DNA of 64,000 bases, from the NCBI RefSeq assembly GCF_003990915.1, contig NZ_BHXQ01000004.1, positions 186,001 to 250,000 of the forward strand, in the 5' to 3' direction. The number at the start of each line of letters is the position of its first letter. Position 1 is the first letter of the stretch. The position numbers and the translations under genes are program-made. The notes under the pieces were generated by a model. It was not told the origin of the DNA and did no database searches. It saw only the letters and a program-made list of their open reading frames with translations. This DNA comes from Chryseotalea sanaruensis (GTDB lineage: Bacteria; Bacteroidota; Bacteroidia; Cytophagales; Cyclobacteriaceae). Below are positions 45,811 through 55,780 of this stretch, one piece after another.

Positions 45811-47250
45811 ATGTTTTCTCTAACGAAAATCTCTAAAGATAAAAAATGGATTAAGCTTTCTTTCGCTATTTTGATTCCTACAATGTTAGCCCTTATGCCT
45901 ACAAGCTGGCTGCCCATGGAGGGCCTTACGATTATCCAACACAGAGTATTAGTTCTATTTTTTTTAGCTGCTTTATTCTGGGTGTTAGAACCGATACCTA
46001 TATATGCAACCTCTATTTTATTAATTACACTTGAGCTACTTCTGATTTCTGATAGTGCATTCATTTTTTTTAAAAATCATGGAGATGGAAATTTTGGAGC
46101 TTCTATGTCACATCAGGAAATCATGGGCACCTTCGCGTCACCAGTTATCTTATTGTTTCTTGGTGGGTTTTTTCTGGCTACTGCGGCTACAAAATATAGA
46201 CTTGATCAGAATATAGCGGGTGTATTACTTAAAAATTTCGGAGATAAGCCAAAATGGGTTTTGCTGGGATTGATGTGTATCACTGCTGTGTTCTCCATGT
46301 TTATGAGTAACACAGCTACAACAGCTATGATGCTTTCTATTTTGATTCCTGTGCTAAAATTTTTCCCTGCACAAGACAAAGCTCGCACAGCATTTGTGTT
46401 AGGCATTCCCATAGCTGCTAACCTTGGTGGTATTGGAACCCCCATTGGAACTCCACCCAATGCCATTGCATTAAAATTTTTGTCTCAATCCGATCTTGCT
46501 TTCGGGAAGTGGATGGCTTTTGGTTTGCCTGTCGTAATTATTATGCTCACGATTGCATGGTTGCTCTTAATGTTTTTTTATCGATCTGACACCAAACAGA
46601 TTAAAGTATCGCTGCCTGTGGACTTTCAGACAAACCCTAAAGCTGTACTTGTTTATGTTACTTTTATTCTTACCATTCTTCTGTGGCTATTCGATTTTGT
46701 TCATGGTATGAATTCCTATGTAGTAGCAATGGTTCCAGTTACTGTGTTTCTAAGTACGGGTATTATTAACAAAGAGGATTTGAAACAAATTAGTTGGGAT
46801 GTGTTATGGCTTGTATCAGGCGGTATCGCTTTGGGTTTGGCACTTGACAAAACCGGGTTGGCAAAAACATTGATCAATGCTATTCCATTTGAATCCTTAA
46901 ATCCGTATAGCTTGTTTGCAATGGCCGCTTTTATAGGATTGTTCATGGCTAATTTTATGTCTAATACGGCTACCGCAAACCTTCTTTTACCATTGATAGC
47001 AAGTATCGGCACAGCAGTTTCAGGGCTTGAATTGGTTGGTGGAAGTGAATTGATTATTGTAGGTACTACGCTAAGTATTTCATGTGCAATGTCTCTGCCG
47101 ATAAGTACTCCGCCAAATGCGCTTGCATACGCTACTGGGGAAATAAAGACAAAGGACCTAGCGAGAGTTGGTATATTGATTGGCTTAATTGGATTGATTG
47201 TAGTAATCGGGATGATGACTATTCTGAACGCATTAAACTTTTTGAAATGA
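45811..47250 (+). CDS. SLC13/DASS family anion transporter
   Basis: 479 residues, about 11 hydrophobic segments. The two hallmark sodium/substrate motifs of the DASS family are present, SNTATTAM in the first half (near 167-174) and SNTATANLLLP in the second (near 388-398), each after a GLF-type helix, plus the GTPIGTPPNAIAL loop and STPPNALAYATG. These transporters carry dicarboxylates, citrate or sulfate with sodium; the SNT motifs and neighbour pckA point to C4-dicarboxylates, but this is inference. Its stop overlaps the histidine kinase start by ATGA, so the two are coupled. Confidence 0.9.
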   Translation: MFSLTKISKDKKWIKLSFAILIPTMLALMPTSWLPMEGLTIIQHRVLVLFFLAALFWVLEPIPIYATSILLITLELLLISDSAFIFFKNHGDGNFGASMSHQEIMGTFASPVILLFLGGFFLATAATKYRLDQNIAGVLLKNFGDKPKWVLLGLMCITAVFSMFMSNTATTAMMLSILIPVLKFFPAQDKARTAFVLGIPIAANLGGIGTPIGTPPNAIALKFLSQSDLAFGKWMAFGLPVVIIMLTIAWLLLMFFYRSDTKQIKVSLPVDFQTNPKAVLVYVTFILTILLWLFDFVHGMNSYVVAMVPVTVFLSTGIINKEDLKQISWDVLWLVSGGIALGLALDKTGLAKTLINAIPFESLNPYSLFAMAAFIGLFMANFMSNTATANLLLPLIASIGTAVSGLELVGGSELIIVGTTLSISCAMSLPISTPPNALAYATGEIKTKDLARVGILIGLIGLIVVIGMMTILNALNFLK

Positions 47251-48584
47251 GTCACAAGTTTAACACCTCCAGAAAACTAGCTGAACTTAAGAAAGATTAT
47301 TTTTCTGATGAATCACGAAAGATAGTGGTTCGTAAGGGTGAAACATTGTTAACAGAAAACACCGAGAATAATAGATTGTATTTGGTATTGGAGGGTTCGC
47401 TTATGTGTTATTTGAAGGATGAGAGCGGCAAGGAATATAAAATGATGGAGAGTGTGCGTAACATGTTTTTAGGTGTTTATAGTTTTTTCAGCTACGAGCA
47501 AAAAAGTTACCTGACGGTGGTTGCTGCAGCCGATACTCACCTTGCTTATCTGGAACGAACTGATTCTTTTGTAAATACGGAAAAGTTTGCAAGAGATTTT
47601 CTGCCCGTTATCGTTAATGAGATTTATCAACGCCAGGTATTAACCCAGGAATTAAATAAAGAACGTCAGGCGGCAATTAAGAAATTATATGAGTCCGAAA
47701 AGATTATTCTTCTCGGGCAATTGGCTGCAGGACTGGCTCATGAGTTAAATAATGCAGTAGGCATTTTGGAACGCAATACAGAATGGCTTATTAGTACACT
47801 TAATGATTTTTTGAAGAGTAAAGATTTGAAAGATGTTTTTGTTCGGGCACTTGAAGGTGGCCAGCAGCAGAGCACTGCACAAGTACGCGAGAGGCGGCTC
47901 TATCTCGAGAATAAATTCAGCATTAATACAAAATTAGCTAAACAACTTGCCAAGACAACCCTTTCAATTGCTGAGTTAGAAAGGCTGATTGAAAATGGAC
48001 TCGATAAATTTGAAGACCTGAATCAAATTACTGAAACAGCTATTGTACTGCACGATATGAGGGTAGCCGCTGAGCATGCTACGCATGTAGTAATGTCTGT
48101 TCGTGAGCTAGGAAGTAACAGAAATGCAATGCCAGTTGAAACTTCACTATATGAAACTGTGACAAAGGCATTAATCTTAACAAAAAACCTGAGCAAAAAT
48201 ATTAGTATCAAAATTGATAAAAAAACTGATGGAAAAATATGGGCAAGCTCAGGCGATCTTGTACAAGTTTGGGTTAACCTGATTAAAAATGCATGTGAAA
48301 GCATGCTACAGTCTGGTGCGGAAAAACCAACACTTAATATTTTGATTGAAGAAGGGGGGAATGAATATAAGGTTGTGATTACTGATAATGGACCAGGAAT
48401 AAATTCAGAAATGATGAAAAAGATTTTTGAACCTAATTTTACCACCAAAATTAACGGGTTGTCATTTGGCTTGGGTCTTGGTCTATCGATTGTAAAAAAA
48501 ATAATTGATAGTTATAAGGGATCTGTGTCTTTTACCAGCGTTCCCGGAGAAACATCTTTTATAGTTCTATTACCTAAACTCTAA
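47247..48584 (+). CDS. cNMP-domain soluble histidine kinase
   Basis: 445 residues from the ATG at 47247, which overlaps the transporter stop. No membrane segment. Residues 1-140 form a cyclic-nucleotide-binding-like beta roll (KIVVRKGETLLTENTENNRLYLVLEGSLMCYL in parts). The dimerisation helix holds the phospho-His in LAAGLAHELNN (His165), followed by an unusual 150-residue helical insert before the ATPase domain: N box VNLIKNACE (Asn348), G1 DNGPGI (380-385), F box FEPNFTT, G2 GLGLGLS (408-414). Activity is likely. Cyclic-nucleotide binding cannot be confirmed; many such domains are ligand-free. With the receiver that follows it makes a two-component pair. Confidence 0.9.
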   Translation: MSHKFNTSRKLAELKKDYFSDESRKIVVRKGETLLTENTENNRLYLVLEGSLMCYLKDESGKEYKMMESVRNMFLGVYSFFSYEQKSYLTVVAAADTHLAYLERTDSFVNTEKFARDFLPVIVNEIYQRQVLTQELNKERQAAIKKLYESEKIILLGQLAAGLAHELNNAVGILERNTEWLISTLNDFLKSKDLKDVFVRALEGGQQQSTAQVRERRLYLENKFSINTKLAKQLAKTTLSIAELERLIENGLDKFEDLNQITETAIVLHDMRVAAEHATHVVMSVRELGSNRNAMPVETSLYETVTKALILTKNLSKNISIKIDKKTDGKIWASSGDLVQVWVNLIKNACESMLQSGAEKPTLNILIEEGGNEYKVVITDNGPGINSEMMKKIFEPNFTTKINGLSFGLGLGLSIVKKIIDSYKGSVSFTSVPGETSFIVLLPKL

Positions 48585-48588
48585 GAAA

Positions 48589-49074
48589 ATGGAAAAAATT
48601 TATATTCTGCTAGTTGAAGATCAGCGCGAAGTACTTCAAGCGGTGGCAAAGGATCTATCCTTTTTTGAAGATGCCTTCGTGATTGAAGAATGTGAATCGG
48701 CTGCTGAAGCAAAGACAATTATGGAAACCATTTATAAAAATGGAGACTATGTTGCATTAATAATAGCTGATCATGTAATGCCCGATAAAAGTGGTATAGA
48801 TTTTTTAATCGATGTGAATAGTGATGATCGATTTATTGATACACGTAAAGTTTTATTGACAGGGCTTGCTACGCATCAAGACACCATTCGAGCTATTAAC
48901 AGTGCTGCCATTAATCACTATTTGGAGAAACCCTGGAAGTCTGGAGTTTTAAAAGAAACTGTTAAAAAAATGGTAACGGAGTTTATTCTGGCAAAAGGTA
49001 TTGATTATCAACCTTACCTGATGACCTATCTCGATCAAGCAGTGTTATTTGAACGGCTAAGAAGAACAACTTGA
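48589..49074 (+). CDS. Stand-alone response regulator receiver
   Basis: 161 residues. Receiver domain 1-120: acid pocket VEDQ (Asp11), phospho-acceptor Asp61 in IIADHVMP, Thr91 in LLTG, Lys114 in YLEKPW. After it is a helical tail of about 40 residues (VTEFILAKGIDYQPY) with no DNA-binding or enzyme motif. Partner of the kinase directly before it (4-base gap). Output may be protein-protein contact, perhaps with the transporter, or the tail may be a second kinase-contact region. Confidence 0.9.
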   Translation: MEKIYILLVEDQREVLQAVAKDLSFFEDAFVIEECESAAEAKTIMETIYKNGDYVALIIADHVMPDKSGIDFLIDVNSDDRFIDTRKVLLTGLATHQDTIRAINSAAINHYLEKPWKSGVLKETVKKMVTEFILAKGIDYQPYLMTYLDQAVLFERLRRTT

Positions 49075-49086
49075 TTTTTTTAGATT

Positions 49087-49869
49087 ATGAAACTTTTTAA
49101 CTCAATTCCAAACCGAGTAAGAGTACATTTTTATACTATTTGCTTACTTCTAATTAGCTTAAAATTATTTTCTCAGGAAAAGACTGTTGTGGATAAAAAT
49201 CAGGTTTGGTTCGGATACATGAGTTCGGTTGTAATTAGTCAGCGGTTTTCACTCTGGAATGATTTTCACTTTGTGCCTGAAAGTTTTTTTGTTGCTCGTA
49301 CCGGACTTACGCATCAAACAAAAAATTTTAGTATTACAACTGGATATGGTTTTTTACTCTTACCGCTGTCAACTACACAAACACAACTAACCAGGAGAGA
49401 ACACCGACCATGGGCTCAACTTCTTTCATCTTCATCCTTCTCAAAATCATTGAGTTTTGTAAACCGTGTACGATATGATGCAAGATTTAAACAAGTAGTT
49501 ACTGCAGAAGAGCTTCAGTCTGGTTATGGTTTTACAAACAGGATTAGATTTTTAACTGGGTTAAGGATGAATATTCCAATGGCTGGTATTGAAAAAAATA
49601 TTCCTTTCGTAGCCTTATCTAATGAAGTGTTACTGAATTTTGGAAAAGAAGTGGTTAACAATACCTTCGATCAAAATCGAATTCAACTTTCACTTGGGTT
49701 GCAAAAGAAGTCAGTTCAATATCAGATAGGGTATATGAATCGATTTGTTCAAACAGGAAATGCGCAGTACACACTCAATCACACCGTGCTTTTTTGGGTT
49801 ATTCATAAGTTGAGCTTAAGTAAAATTGTTTCAGCTCACCATTCCAAGGACTTAAGTTATGATGATTAA
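49087..49869 (+). CDS. DUF2490 outer-membrane-type protein
   Basis: 260 residues. A weak signal region (FYTICLLLISLKLFSQ) with Gln after cleavage, then a beta-rich sequence with the DUF2490 pattern: 'QVWFGYM' at the start, ARTGLTHQTKNFSITTGYGF, HRPWAQL, RVRYDARF, NEVLLNFGKE, 'NTFDQNRIQLSLG' and IGYMNRF near the end. Such proteins are predicted 8-14 strand outer-membrane barrels of unknown role, often found in genes for carbon or energy use. It is 12 bases after the receiver, so probably in the same operon. Confidence 0.82.
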   Translation: MKLFNSIPNRVRVHFYTICLLLISLKLFSQEKTVVDKNQVWFGYMSSVVISQRFSLWNDFHFVPESFFVARTGLTHQTKNFSITTGYGFLLLPLSTTQTQLTRREHRPWAQLLSSSSFSKSLSFVNRVRYDARFKQVVTAEELQSGYGFTNRIRFLTGLRMNIPMAGIEKNIPFVALSNEVLLNFGKEVVNNTFDQNRIQLSLGLQKKSVQYQIGYMNRFVQTGNAQYTLNHTVLFWVIHKLSLSKIVSAHHSKDLSYDD

Positions 49870-50179
49870 GCTTATGATTTTCATGAAATGCAGATTTGTC
49901 TTTAATGAATTTAATAGACTTGTCCGCAATTGTTAAACACGATTTAGTCTTCTTCATTATCGTCTTTGTTGGCTGTTATCACACCATTGTTACTATTTCT
50001 GAAGAGATATCGATATTTTATAGATTTAGAAAGTGAACTAGAAAAGGGTACATAGTATTGAATACCAAATCGAGACTTTTTCTTCCCAAAATGAAAACAA
50101 TTTTACTGTAACAGAAAATTGCAAACGTTATAAACTTCGTTTTTCCTAAAATGGTCAACTCTATTCCCTAACTGGGATA
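49870..50179. other. Intergenic region, no clear gene
   Basis: 310 AT-rich bases between DUF2490 and the receptor gene. A possible 43-residue ORF (49905-50036) with one hydrophobic stretch (HDLVFFIIVFVGC) is present, but it has no start context or similarity. No palindrome or TAnnTTTG match was found. Confidence 0.4.
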
Positions 50180-51481
50180 TTGGCACAAATTGTGGTTTTT
50201 GATTTAATCAGACTAAACCCTACTCATGTGTTTTCCCCAAGCATACTTATCATCATGGCCTCGCTGTTGCTATCCATTAAGGATGAAACACCCAGGCAAA
50301 CTTCAAATCAAGAAGCATTATTTATTGTTCCACAAGGGCAACTTTCAAAGCAGCCCATTGACCTTAAAGGTATATGGGAGTTTTACCCCAATGAATTAAC
50401 AGAATCCAATGGCTTTCTGGATAGATCAAATCAAACTTTTGTTGTAGTACCATCATGGTGGGCTGAAGAAGAAGGAAAATCATCCGTACAATATGGAACG
50501 TATCGTTTAAAGGTATTGATGGCCTCCTCTGATCGTCAACAATCCTTGGCTTTAAAAATGCCTGATGTCTATTGTGCATATGAACTATGGTTGAATGGCG
50601 AATTGATTGGCCAAAATGGTATTGTGGGCAGAGCTAAAGAAACCAGTAAACCACAATGGAAACCAGATACTTATTTTTTTGAACAGAATAAAGACACACT
50701 TGAAATAGTAGTCAAACTATCTAACTTCTACCATTACAGGACTGGCATTAATAATCCGTTAGTGTTAGGCACGGCAGAGCAATTGAAACAAAATCAACAC
50801 CGAACAGAAGTTTCTAATGTCATTTTGCTATCTGGCTTAACTGTTTTGGGATTAATAGGAATTGTACTTTACTTCATGCGTAGTTCCATTCAGTATGTGT
50901 TGTATTCTTTGTTATGTTTTTCATGGGTAGTGCGAGCAGCTTTTTCAAATCATTACCAAATTGTTCAATGGTTCGAAAATATTAATTGGCATTTTGTAGT
51001 AAGAACAGAGTATATCAGTTTGTATTTGTCTACTTTATTCGGGTCCCTTTTAGTAGGCAGTCTTTTTCCAAAGGAGGTCAGTAAAGTGTTTCGTATAATT
51101 TACATTATCGCTTGTTTTAGCTTCACTGTGTTTACATTAGTGTTCTCACCAATGCTGTTTACAACTTACATTCAGCTCTATCTTGGTCTCAGTTCAATTC
51201 TATTATTATCCATTATAGTTATAGTTGCTCGGGCTTATAGTGAAAGCCGGGAGGGTGTAACACTTATATTGGCCGCTGCCGCTCTAGCAGTGGCTATGTT
51301 TGGTTATGTAATTATGGCTTATCAGGGTCTGTTCTCGTTAAATGATATGTTTTTCAACATCGGCTTTTTGTTGATGTTTATTCTCACGCTGATGGCAGTT
51401 AGCGAACGAATTCAAAAAATGGGTTCTGATCGAGATTATGGGAAAATGACTTTTGATGGAACGATGACAAAAGTTAGATAA
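50180..51481 (+). CDS. 7TMR-DISM receptor without effector
   Basis: 433 residues from a TTG at 50180; a GTG at 50228 or ATG at 50255 are possible later starts and would place the signal-like segment (SPSILIIMASLLLSIK) nearer the end. The first half is the periplasmic DISM jelly-roll with IDLKGIWEFYP, VVVPSWW, YGTYRLKV, AYELWLNGELIGQNGIVG. The second half has seven helices (about 213-405) as in 7TMR-DISM receptors, ending MAVSERIQKMGSDRDYG. Family members usually carry a kinase, GGDEF or PP2C domain at the C-terminus; this one ends after 25 cytosolic residues, so signal output is unclear. The role (carbohydrate sensing) is inferred from the family. Confidence 0.85.
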   Translation: MAQIVVFDLIRLNPTHVFSPSILIIMASLLLSIKDETPRQTSNQEALFIVPQGQLSKQPIDLKGIWEFYPNELTESNGFLDRSNQTFVVVPSWWAEEEGKSSVQYGTYRLKVLMASSDRQQSLALKMPDVYCAYELWLNGELIGQNGIVGRAKETSKPQWKPDTYFFEQNKDTLEIVVKLSNFYHYRTGINNPLVLGTAEQLKQNQHRTEVSNVILLSGLTVLGLIGIVLYFMRSSIQYVLYSLLCFSWVVRAAFSNHYQIVQWFENINWHFVVRTEYISLYLSTLFGSLLVGSLFPKEVSKVFRIIYIIACFSFTVFTLVFSPMLFTTYIQLYLGLSSILLLSIIVIVARAYSESREGVTLILAAAALAVAMFGYVIMAYQGLFSLNDMFFNIGFLLMFILTLMAVSERIQKMGSDRDYGKMTFDGTMTKVR

Positions 51482-51717
51482 TATGATCTGGGTTGACACT
51501 TTAATGAATGATTGTGAGCACAATGTACAGTTACCCACCCTCACTTTTTCATTAATAAAGGAAGAGTTGATTATGATGGCTTAACGTTTTTCCTGAGTAT
51601 TCATTTTAGTAGCAAGCATGTAAAACAGGTATTGCTGTGACTTTTCTCATCTTGTTTTGATGATTGTAATGGTAATGTTGTGACATAATCTTTAATCAGA
51701 AAAAGATTTGAGCGCCT

Positions 51718-52431
51718 ATGAGTTTACATCTGGAAGCAAAACTTGGAGAAATTGCAGAGACTGTACTGATTACCGGAGACCCATTACGTGCCAGACATTT
51801 CGCTAAGCATTTGCAAAACGCTTTTTGTTATAATCATATACGGGGTATGGAGGGCTATACCGGCCTCTATAAAGGAAAAAGAATTTCAATTCAAGGAACA
51901 GGAATGGGTATTCCTAGCACCGCGCTGTATTTGCATGAGTTAATTTGTGATTATAATATTAAGTGTGTGATCCGTGTGGGTACTGCTGGTGCTCTACAGC
52001 CTACATTAAAGCTCGGACAAATTGTTCTTGCGCATCAGGCCATGACTGATTCAGGAGTAGTTCAACATTACCATAAAACAACAGGAGATTATCCCGAAGC
52101 AAACCAAGACTTATTACAACAGGCCAGGGTTTGTTCAAAGGAATCAGGCATTGTGCTACATGAAGGCACTATTTTCAGTACCGACCTTTTCTATGCAGAA
52201 GAGTCCAACCGCTACCAAACTATGGTATCTAAGGGGGTGCTGGCCATTGAAATGGAAACAAGTATGGTATATGCTATGGCCAAATATTTTTCAGTAAAGG
52301 CACTGTCCCTTTTAACAATAAGCGACCACATTTTGTCTGGCGAAGCCCTTGCAGCTGAAGAAAGGGAATTGAAGACTACAGAGATGTTGACCCTGGCGCT
52401 AGAGGTAGCATTAAGGAATGAGCATAAATAA
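51718..52431 (+). CDS. deoD: Purine-nucleoside phosphorylase (DeoD type)
   Basis: 237 residues, normal for the hexameric PNP. Splits purine nucleosides with phosphate. Motifs: TVLITGDPLRARHFAKHLQ, YTGLYKGKRISIQGTGMGIPS, RVGTAGALQP, FSTDLFYAE, and GVLAIEMETSMVYAMAKYFSVKALSLLTISDH with the catalytic Asp (AISDH-type). Complete. Single gene, 282 bases before rpsL. Confidence 0.95.
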   Translation: MSLHLEAKLGEIAETVLITGDPLRARHFAKHLQNAFCYNHIRGMEGYTGLYKGKRISIQGTGMGIPSTALYLHELICDYNIKCVIRVGTAGALQPTLKLGQIVLAHQAMTDSGVVQHYHKTTGDYPEANQDLLQQARVCSKESGIVLHEGTIFSTDLFYAEESNRYQTMVSKGVLAIEMETSMVYAMAKYFSVKALSLLTISDHILSGEALAAEERELKTTEMLTLALEVALRNEHK

Positions 52432-52642
52432 AGAAGACACCTATCGAAAAACAGAATAAAACCTTTGCCTTTTTAGCTCTAAAAAGTAAGAATGATGCTC
52501 ATCGGGAATATTCCACCTCAATTTTAACCACTACTTTTGAAGAAATTAGTAGTCAAAGGCTTAGGTAAGGGAGATAAATCTTAAAAAAATTAATTTTATC
52601 GTCTGTTTTTCAATGATTTAACTGAAATTTCTCAATCCCCTG

Positions 52643-52673
52643 TTTGCGTCTTAAAAGGTTCTTGGTACCTTTG
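52643..52673 (+). promoter_or_regulatory. Promoter of the rpsL operon
   Basis: TTTG (52643-52646), 19-base spacer, TACCTTTG (52666-52673) followed by CAGTCCT. Same 15-base string from TACC to TCCT and same spacer as the promoter at 31533. Lies 40 bases before the rpsL ATG. Confidence 0.82.
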
Positions 52674-52713
52674 CAGTCCTATTTTTGAACAGGTCTATAA
52701 AAACAAAGGATAA

Positions 52714-53130
52714 ATGCCTACCATTCAGCAACTTGTGAGAAAAGGACGGACAAAGCTGACTTTCAAGTCAAAGTCACCCGCCCTTGATTCAAACCCTCAA
52801 CGCAGAGGGGTATGTACACGTGTGTACACAACAACGCCTAAGAAGCCAAATTCTGCGATGCGTAAAGTAGCTCGTGTGCGCCTAACCAACCAAAAGGAGG
52901 TTAACGCTTACATCATGGGTGAAGGACACAACCTGCAAGAGCACTCAATTGTGCTAGTGCGCGGTGGTCGTGTAAAAGATCTACCAGGTGTTCGTTACCA
53001 TATCGTTCGCGGTGCTTTAGATACTGCGGGTGTTAATGGTCGTAAACAGAGCCGTTCTAAATATGGTGCAAAACGTCCTAAGCCAGGTGCAGCTGCTCCA
53101 GCGGCAAAAGGTGCGGCAAAGAAAAAATAA
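52714..53130 (+). CDS. rpsL: Ribosomal protein uS12
   Basis: 138 residues; the usual 124 plus an Ala/Lys-rich tail ([10 protein letters not shown]) typical of this phylum. Decoding-centre protein. Conserved [19 protein letters not shown] with the Lys that is the streptomycin-related position, and [15 protein letters not shown]. Both lysines are in the sensitive form. Operon with rpsG, fusA, rpsJ. Confidence 0.98.
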   Translation: MPTIQQLVRKGRTKLTFKSKSPALDSNPQRRGVCTRVYTTTPKKPNSAMRKVARVRLTNQKEVNAYIMGEGHNLQEHSIVLVRGGRVKDLPGVRYHIVRGALDTAGVNGRKQSRSKYGAKRPKPGAAAPAAKGAAKKK

Positions 53131-53142
53131 TCTTAGCGAGTC

Positions 53143-53610
53143 ATGAGAAAATCAAAACCAAAGAAAAGATATCTTCTTCCTGATCCTAAATTTCAGGATA
53201 CACTTGTAACTAAGTTTGTTAACTACCTAATGTACGATGGTAAGAAGAGTATTTCGTACAACACTTTCTACGATGCACTTGAATTAGTAGAAAAAAAGAC
53301 CAGCGAAAGTGGTCTTGAGGTATGGAAGCGTGCCATGGCAAATCTTACTCCATCTGTAGAGGTGAAGTCAAGACGTGTGGGTGGTGCTACATTCCAGGTG
53401 CCTGTAGAAATCAGACCTGAGCGTAAAATGAACCTTTGCATTAAGTGGTTGATCGACTATTCTAGATTGCGTGGTGAAAAAACCATGACCGATAAGTTGG
53501 CTGCTGAAATAGTAGCTGCTTCTAAAGGTGAAGGTGCTGCGATCAAGAAAAAAGATGATACGCACCGCATGGCAGAAGCTAACAAGGCGTTTTCACATTT
53601 CAGATTCTAA
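53143..53610 (+). CDS. rpsG: Ribosomal protein uS7
   Basis: 155 residues, normal. Head-domain assembly protein. Signatures [51 protein letters not shown] and the end [10 protein letters not shown]. 12 bases after rpsL, 18 before fusA. Confidence 0.98.
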   Translation: MRKSKPKKRYLLPDPKFQDTLVTKFVNYLMYDGKKSISYNTFYDALELVEKKTSESGLEVWKRAMANLTPSVEVKSRRVGGATFQVPVEIRPERKMNLCIKWLIDYSRLRGEKTMTDKLAAEIVAASKGEGAAIKKKDDTHRMAEANKAFSHFRF

Positions 53611-53628
53611 TAAGAGAGGCAGAAGTTC

Positions 53629-55743
53629 ATGTCAAGAGATCTTAAATACACAAGAAATATTGGTATTGCCGCTCACATCGATGCGGGTAAAACAACTACC
53701 ACAGAGCGTATTCTTTACTATGCTGGTGTAAACCACAAAATTGGTGAAGTACACGATGGTGCAGCTACCATGGACTGGATGGCTCAGGAGCAGGAGCGTG
53801 GTATTACTATTACTTCTGCTGCTACTACCGTATTCTGGAAGTACAGAAATAACGATTATCACGTAAACATCATTGATACACCTGGTCACGTAGATTTTAC
53901 TGTAGAGGTAAACCGTTCTTTGCGTGTATTGGATGGTCTTGTATTTTTGTTTAGTGCGGTTGATGGTGTTGAGCCTCAATCTGAAACAAACTGGCGCCTT
54001 GCTGATAACTACAAGGTTGCACGTATTGGTTTCGTAAACAAAATGGACCGTTCTGGTTCAGATTTCCTTGGTGTTGTAAAGCAAGTTAAAGAGAAATTAG
54101 GCAGCACTGCAGTTGCTCTTCAATTACCTATTGGTTCTGAAGAAAACTTTAAAGGTGTTGTTGATTTGGTAAACAACCGTGGTATCATCTGGAATGAAGA
54201 GGATAAGGGAATGACCTTCACTGAGATTCCTATTCCTGCTGACATGGTTGATGAAGCCAATGAATACAGAGAAAAATTACTGGAAGCAGTAGCTGACTAT
54301 GATGAAACACTCATGGAGAAGTTCTTTAATGATCCTAGCTCTATTACAGAGGCTGAGATTTTAAAGGCGCTTCGTGCTGCAACTATCGATATGAAGATCG
54401 TTCCAATGGTGTGCGGTTCTTCTTTCAAAAATAAGGGTGTACAAACTATGCTTGACTATGTGATGGAGTTACTTCCTTCACCGATGGATAAGGATACAAT
54501 TGTTGGTACAAATCCTGACACAGATGCTGAAGTGCCCGTTAAGCCTGATACAAAAGGTCCATTCGTAGCACTTGCTTTCAAAATTGCAACCGATCCATTC
54601 GTAGGACGCTTGTGTTTCATTCGCGCCTACTCAGGTGTGCTGGAATCTGGCTCTTATGTATATAATACACGTTCTGAGCAAAAGGAACGTATTTCTCGTG
54701 TATTCCAAATGCATGCGAATAAGCAAAACCAAATTGAGCGCTTAGAAGCTGGAGATATTGGTGCTGTTGTTGGATTTAAAGATATTAAGACAGGAGATAC
54801 ACTTTGTGATGAAAAGAACAAGGTAGTTCTCGAGTCTATGAACTTCCCTGAGCCAGTAATTGGTTACGCTATCGAGCCTAAGAAGCAGGTAGATGCTGAT
54901 AAGTTAGGTATGGCAATTGCGAAATTGGTAGAAGAAGATCCTACACTTCGTGTTAACACAGATCACGAAACAGGTCAAACTATCCTTCGCGGTATGGGTG
55001 AACTTCACCTTGAAATTATTATCGATCGTTTGAAGCGCGAGTTCAAAGTAGAGATCAACCAGGGTGCTCCTCAGGTTGCTTACAAAGAAGCGCTTACTAC
55101 TACGGTTGAACATAAAGAAGTTTACAAGAAGCAGACTGGTGGACGTGGTAAATTTGCCGATATCGTATTCGAAATCGGTCCACGCGACATGCAGGAAGGT
55201 GATAAGCCAGGTCTTGAATTCGTAAATGATATTGTGGGTGGTGTTATCCCTCGCGAATTCATTCCTGCGATTCAAAAAGGCTTTGAACAAGCAATGGTAA
55301 ACGGACCTTTAGCCGGATATCAGATCGACAACATGAAAGTGCGTTTGTTCCACGGATCATTCCACGATGTTGACTCGGATGCTTTGTCTTTCGAATTAGC
55401 TGCTCGTGGTGGTTTCAGAGAAGCTGGACGCAAAGCGGGTCCAATCTTGTTGGAGCCGATTATGGGTGTAGAAGTAGTAACACCTGACGAATACACAGGT
55501 TCTGTAACAGGTGACTTGAACAGAAGACGTGGCGTTATGAAGGGTATGGACAACCGTGGTAATGCACAGGTGTTGAAGGCTGACGTTCCGTTGAAGGAAT
55601 TGTTCGGTTACATTACAGATTTACGTACCATCACATCAGGTCGTGCTTCTGCAACGTTAACATTCTCTCATTATGCTCAGGTTCCTAAGAACTTAGCTGA
55701 TAAGGTAATTGAAGAAGTAAAAGGTGCCGCAATGGCGAAATAA
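53629..55743 (+). CDS. fusA: Elongation factor G
   Basis: 704 residues. Translocase GTPase. G1 [16 protein letters not shown], switch [14 protein letters not shown]3 [10 protein letters not shown]4 [10 protein letters not shown], then domains 2-5 with [13 protein letters not shown] and GRGQYGD-like blocks ([30 protein letters not shown] [16 protein letters not shown]). Complete to GAAMAK. Standard str-operon member; tuf is not next to it here. Confidence 0.98.
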   Translation: MSRDLKYTRNIGIAAHIDAGKTTTTERILYYAGVNHKIGEVHDGAATMDWMAQEQERGITITSAATTVFWKYRNNDYHVNIIDTPGHVDFTVEVNRSLRVLDGLVFLFSAVDGVEPQSETNWRLADNYKVARIGFVNKMDRSGSDFLGVVKQVKEKLGSTAVALQLPIGSEENFKGVVDLVNNRGIIWNEEDKGMTFTEIPIPADMVDEANEYREKLLEAVADYDETLMEKFFNDPSSITEAEILKALRAATIDMKIVPMVCGSSFKNKGVQTMLDYVMELLPSPMDKDTIVGTNPDTDAEVPVKPDTKGPFVALAFKIATDPFVGRLCFIRAYSGVLESGSYVYNTRSEQKERISRVFQMHANKQNQIERLEAGDIGAVVGFKDIKTGDTLCDEKNKVVLESMNFPEPVIGYAIEPKKQVDADKLGMAIAKLVEEDPTLRVNTDHETGQTILRGMGELHLEIIIDRLKREFKVEINQGAPQVAYKEALTTTVEHKEVYKKQTGGRGKFADIVFEIGPRDMQEGDKPGLEFVNDIVGGVIPREFIPAIQKGFEQAMVNGPLAGYQIDNMKVRLFHGSFHDVDSDALSFELAARGGFREAGRKAGPILLEPIMGVEVVTPDEYTGSVTGDLNRRRGVMKGMDNRGNAQVLKADVPLKELFGYITDLRTITSGRASATLTFSHYAQVPKNLADKVIEEVKGAAMAK

Positions 55744-55780
55744 TAAATAGGATTTAGACGATTTCCTGAACAAGAACATT

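Noticed and set aside
47082..47246. 55-residue extension of the histidine kinase
   Set aside because: It overlaps the transporter gene in another frame; the ATG at 47247 in the ATGA overlap is the natural start.
49905..50036. Possible 43-residue membrane peptide ORF
   Set aside because: One hydrophobic stretch only, no promoter, repeated context or similarity that I can name; could be chance in AT-rich DNA.
52469..52486. CTTTTTAG-CT-CTAAAAAG after deoD as terminator
   Set aside because: The 2-base loop cannot form as drawn and the stem is AT-rich with no T tract after it.
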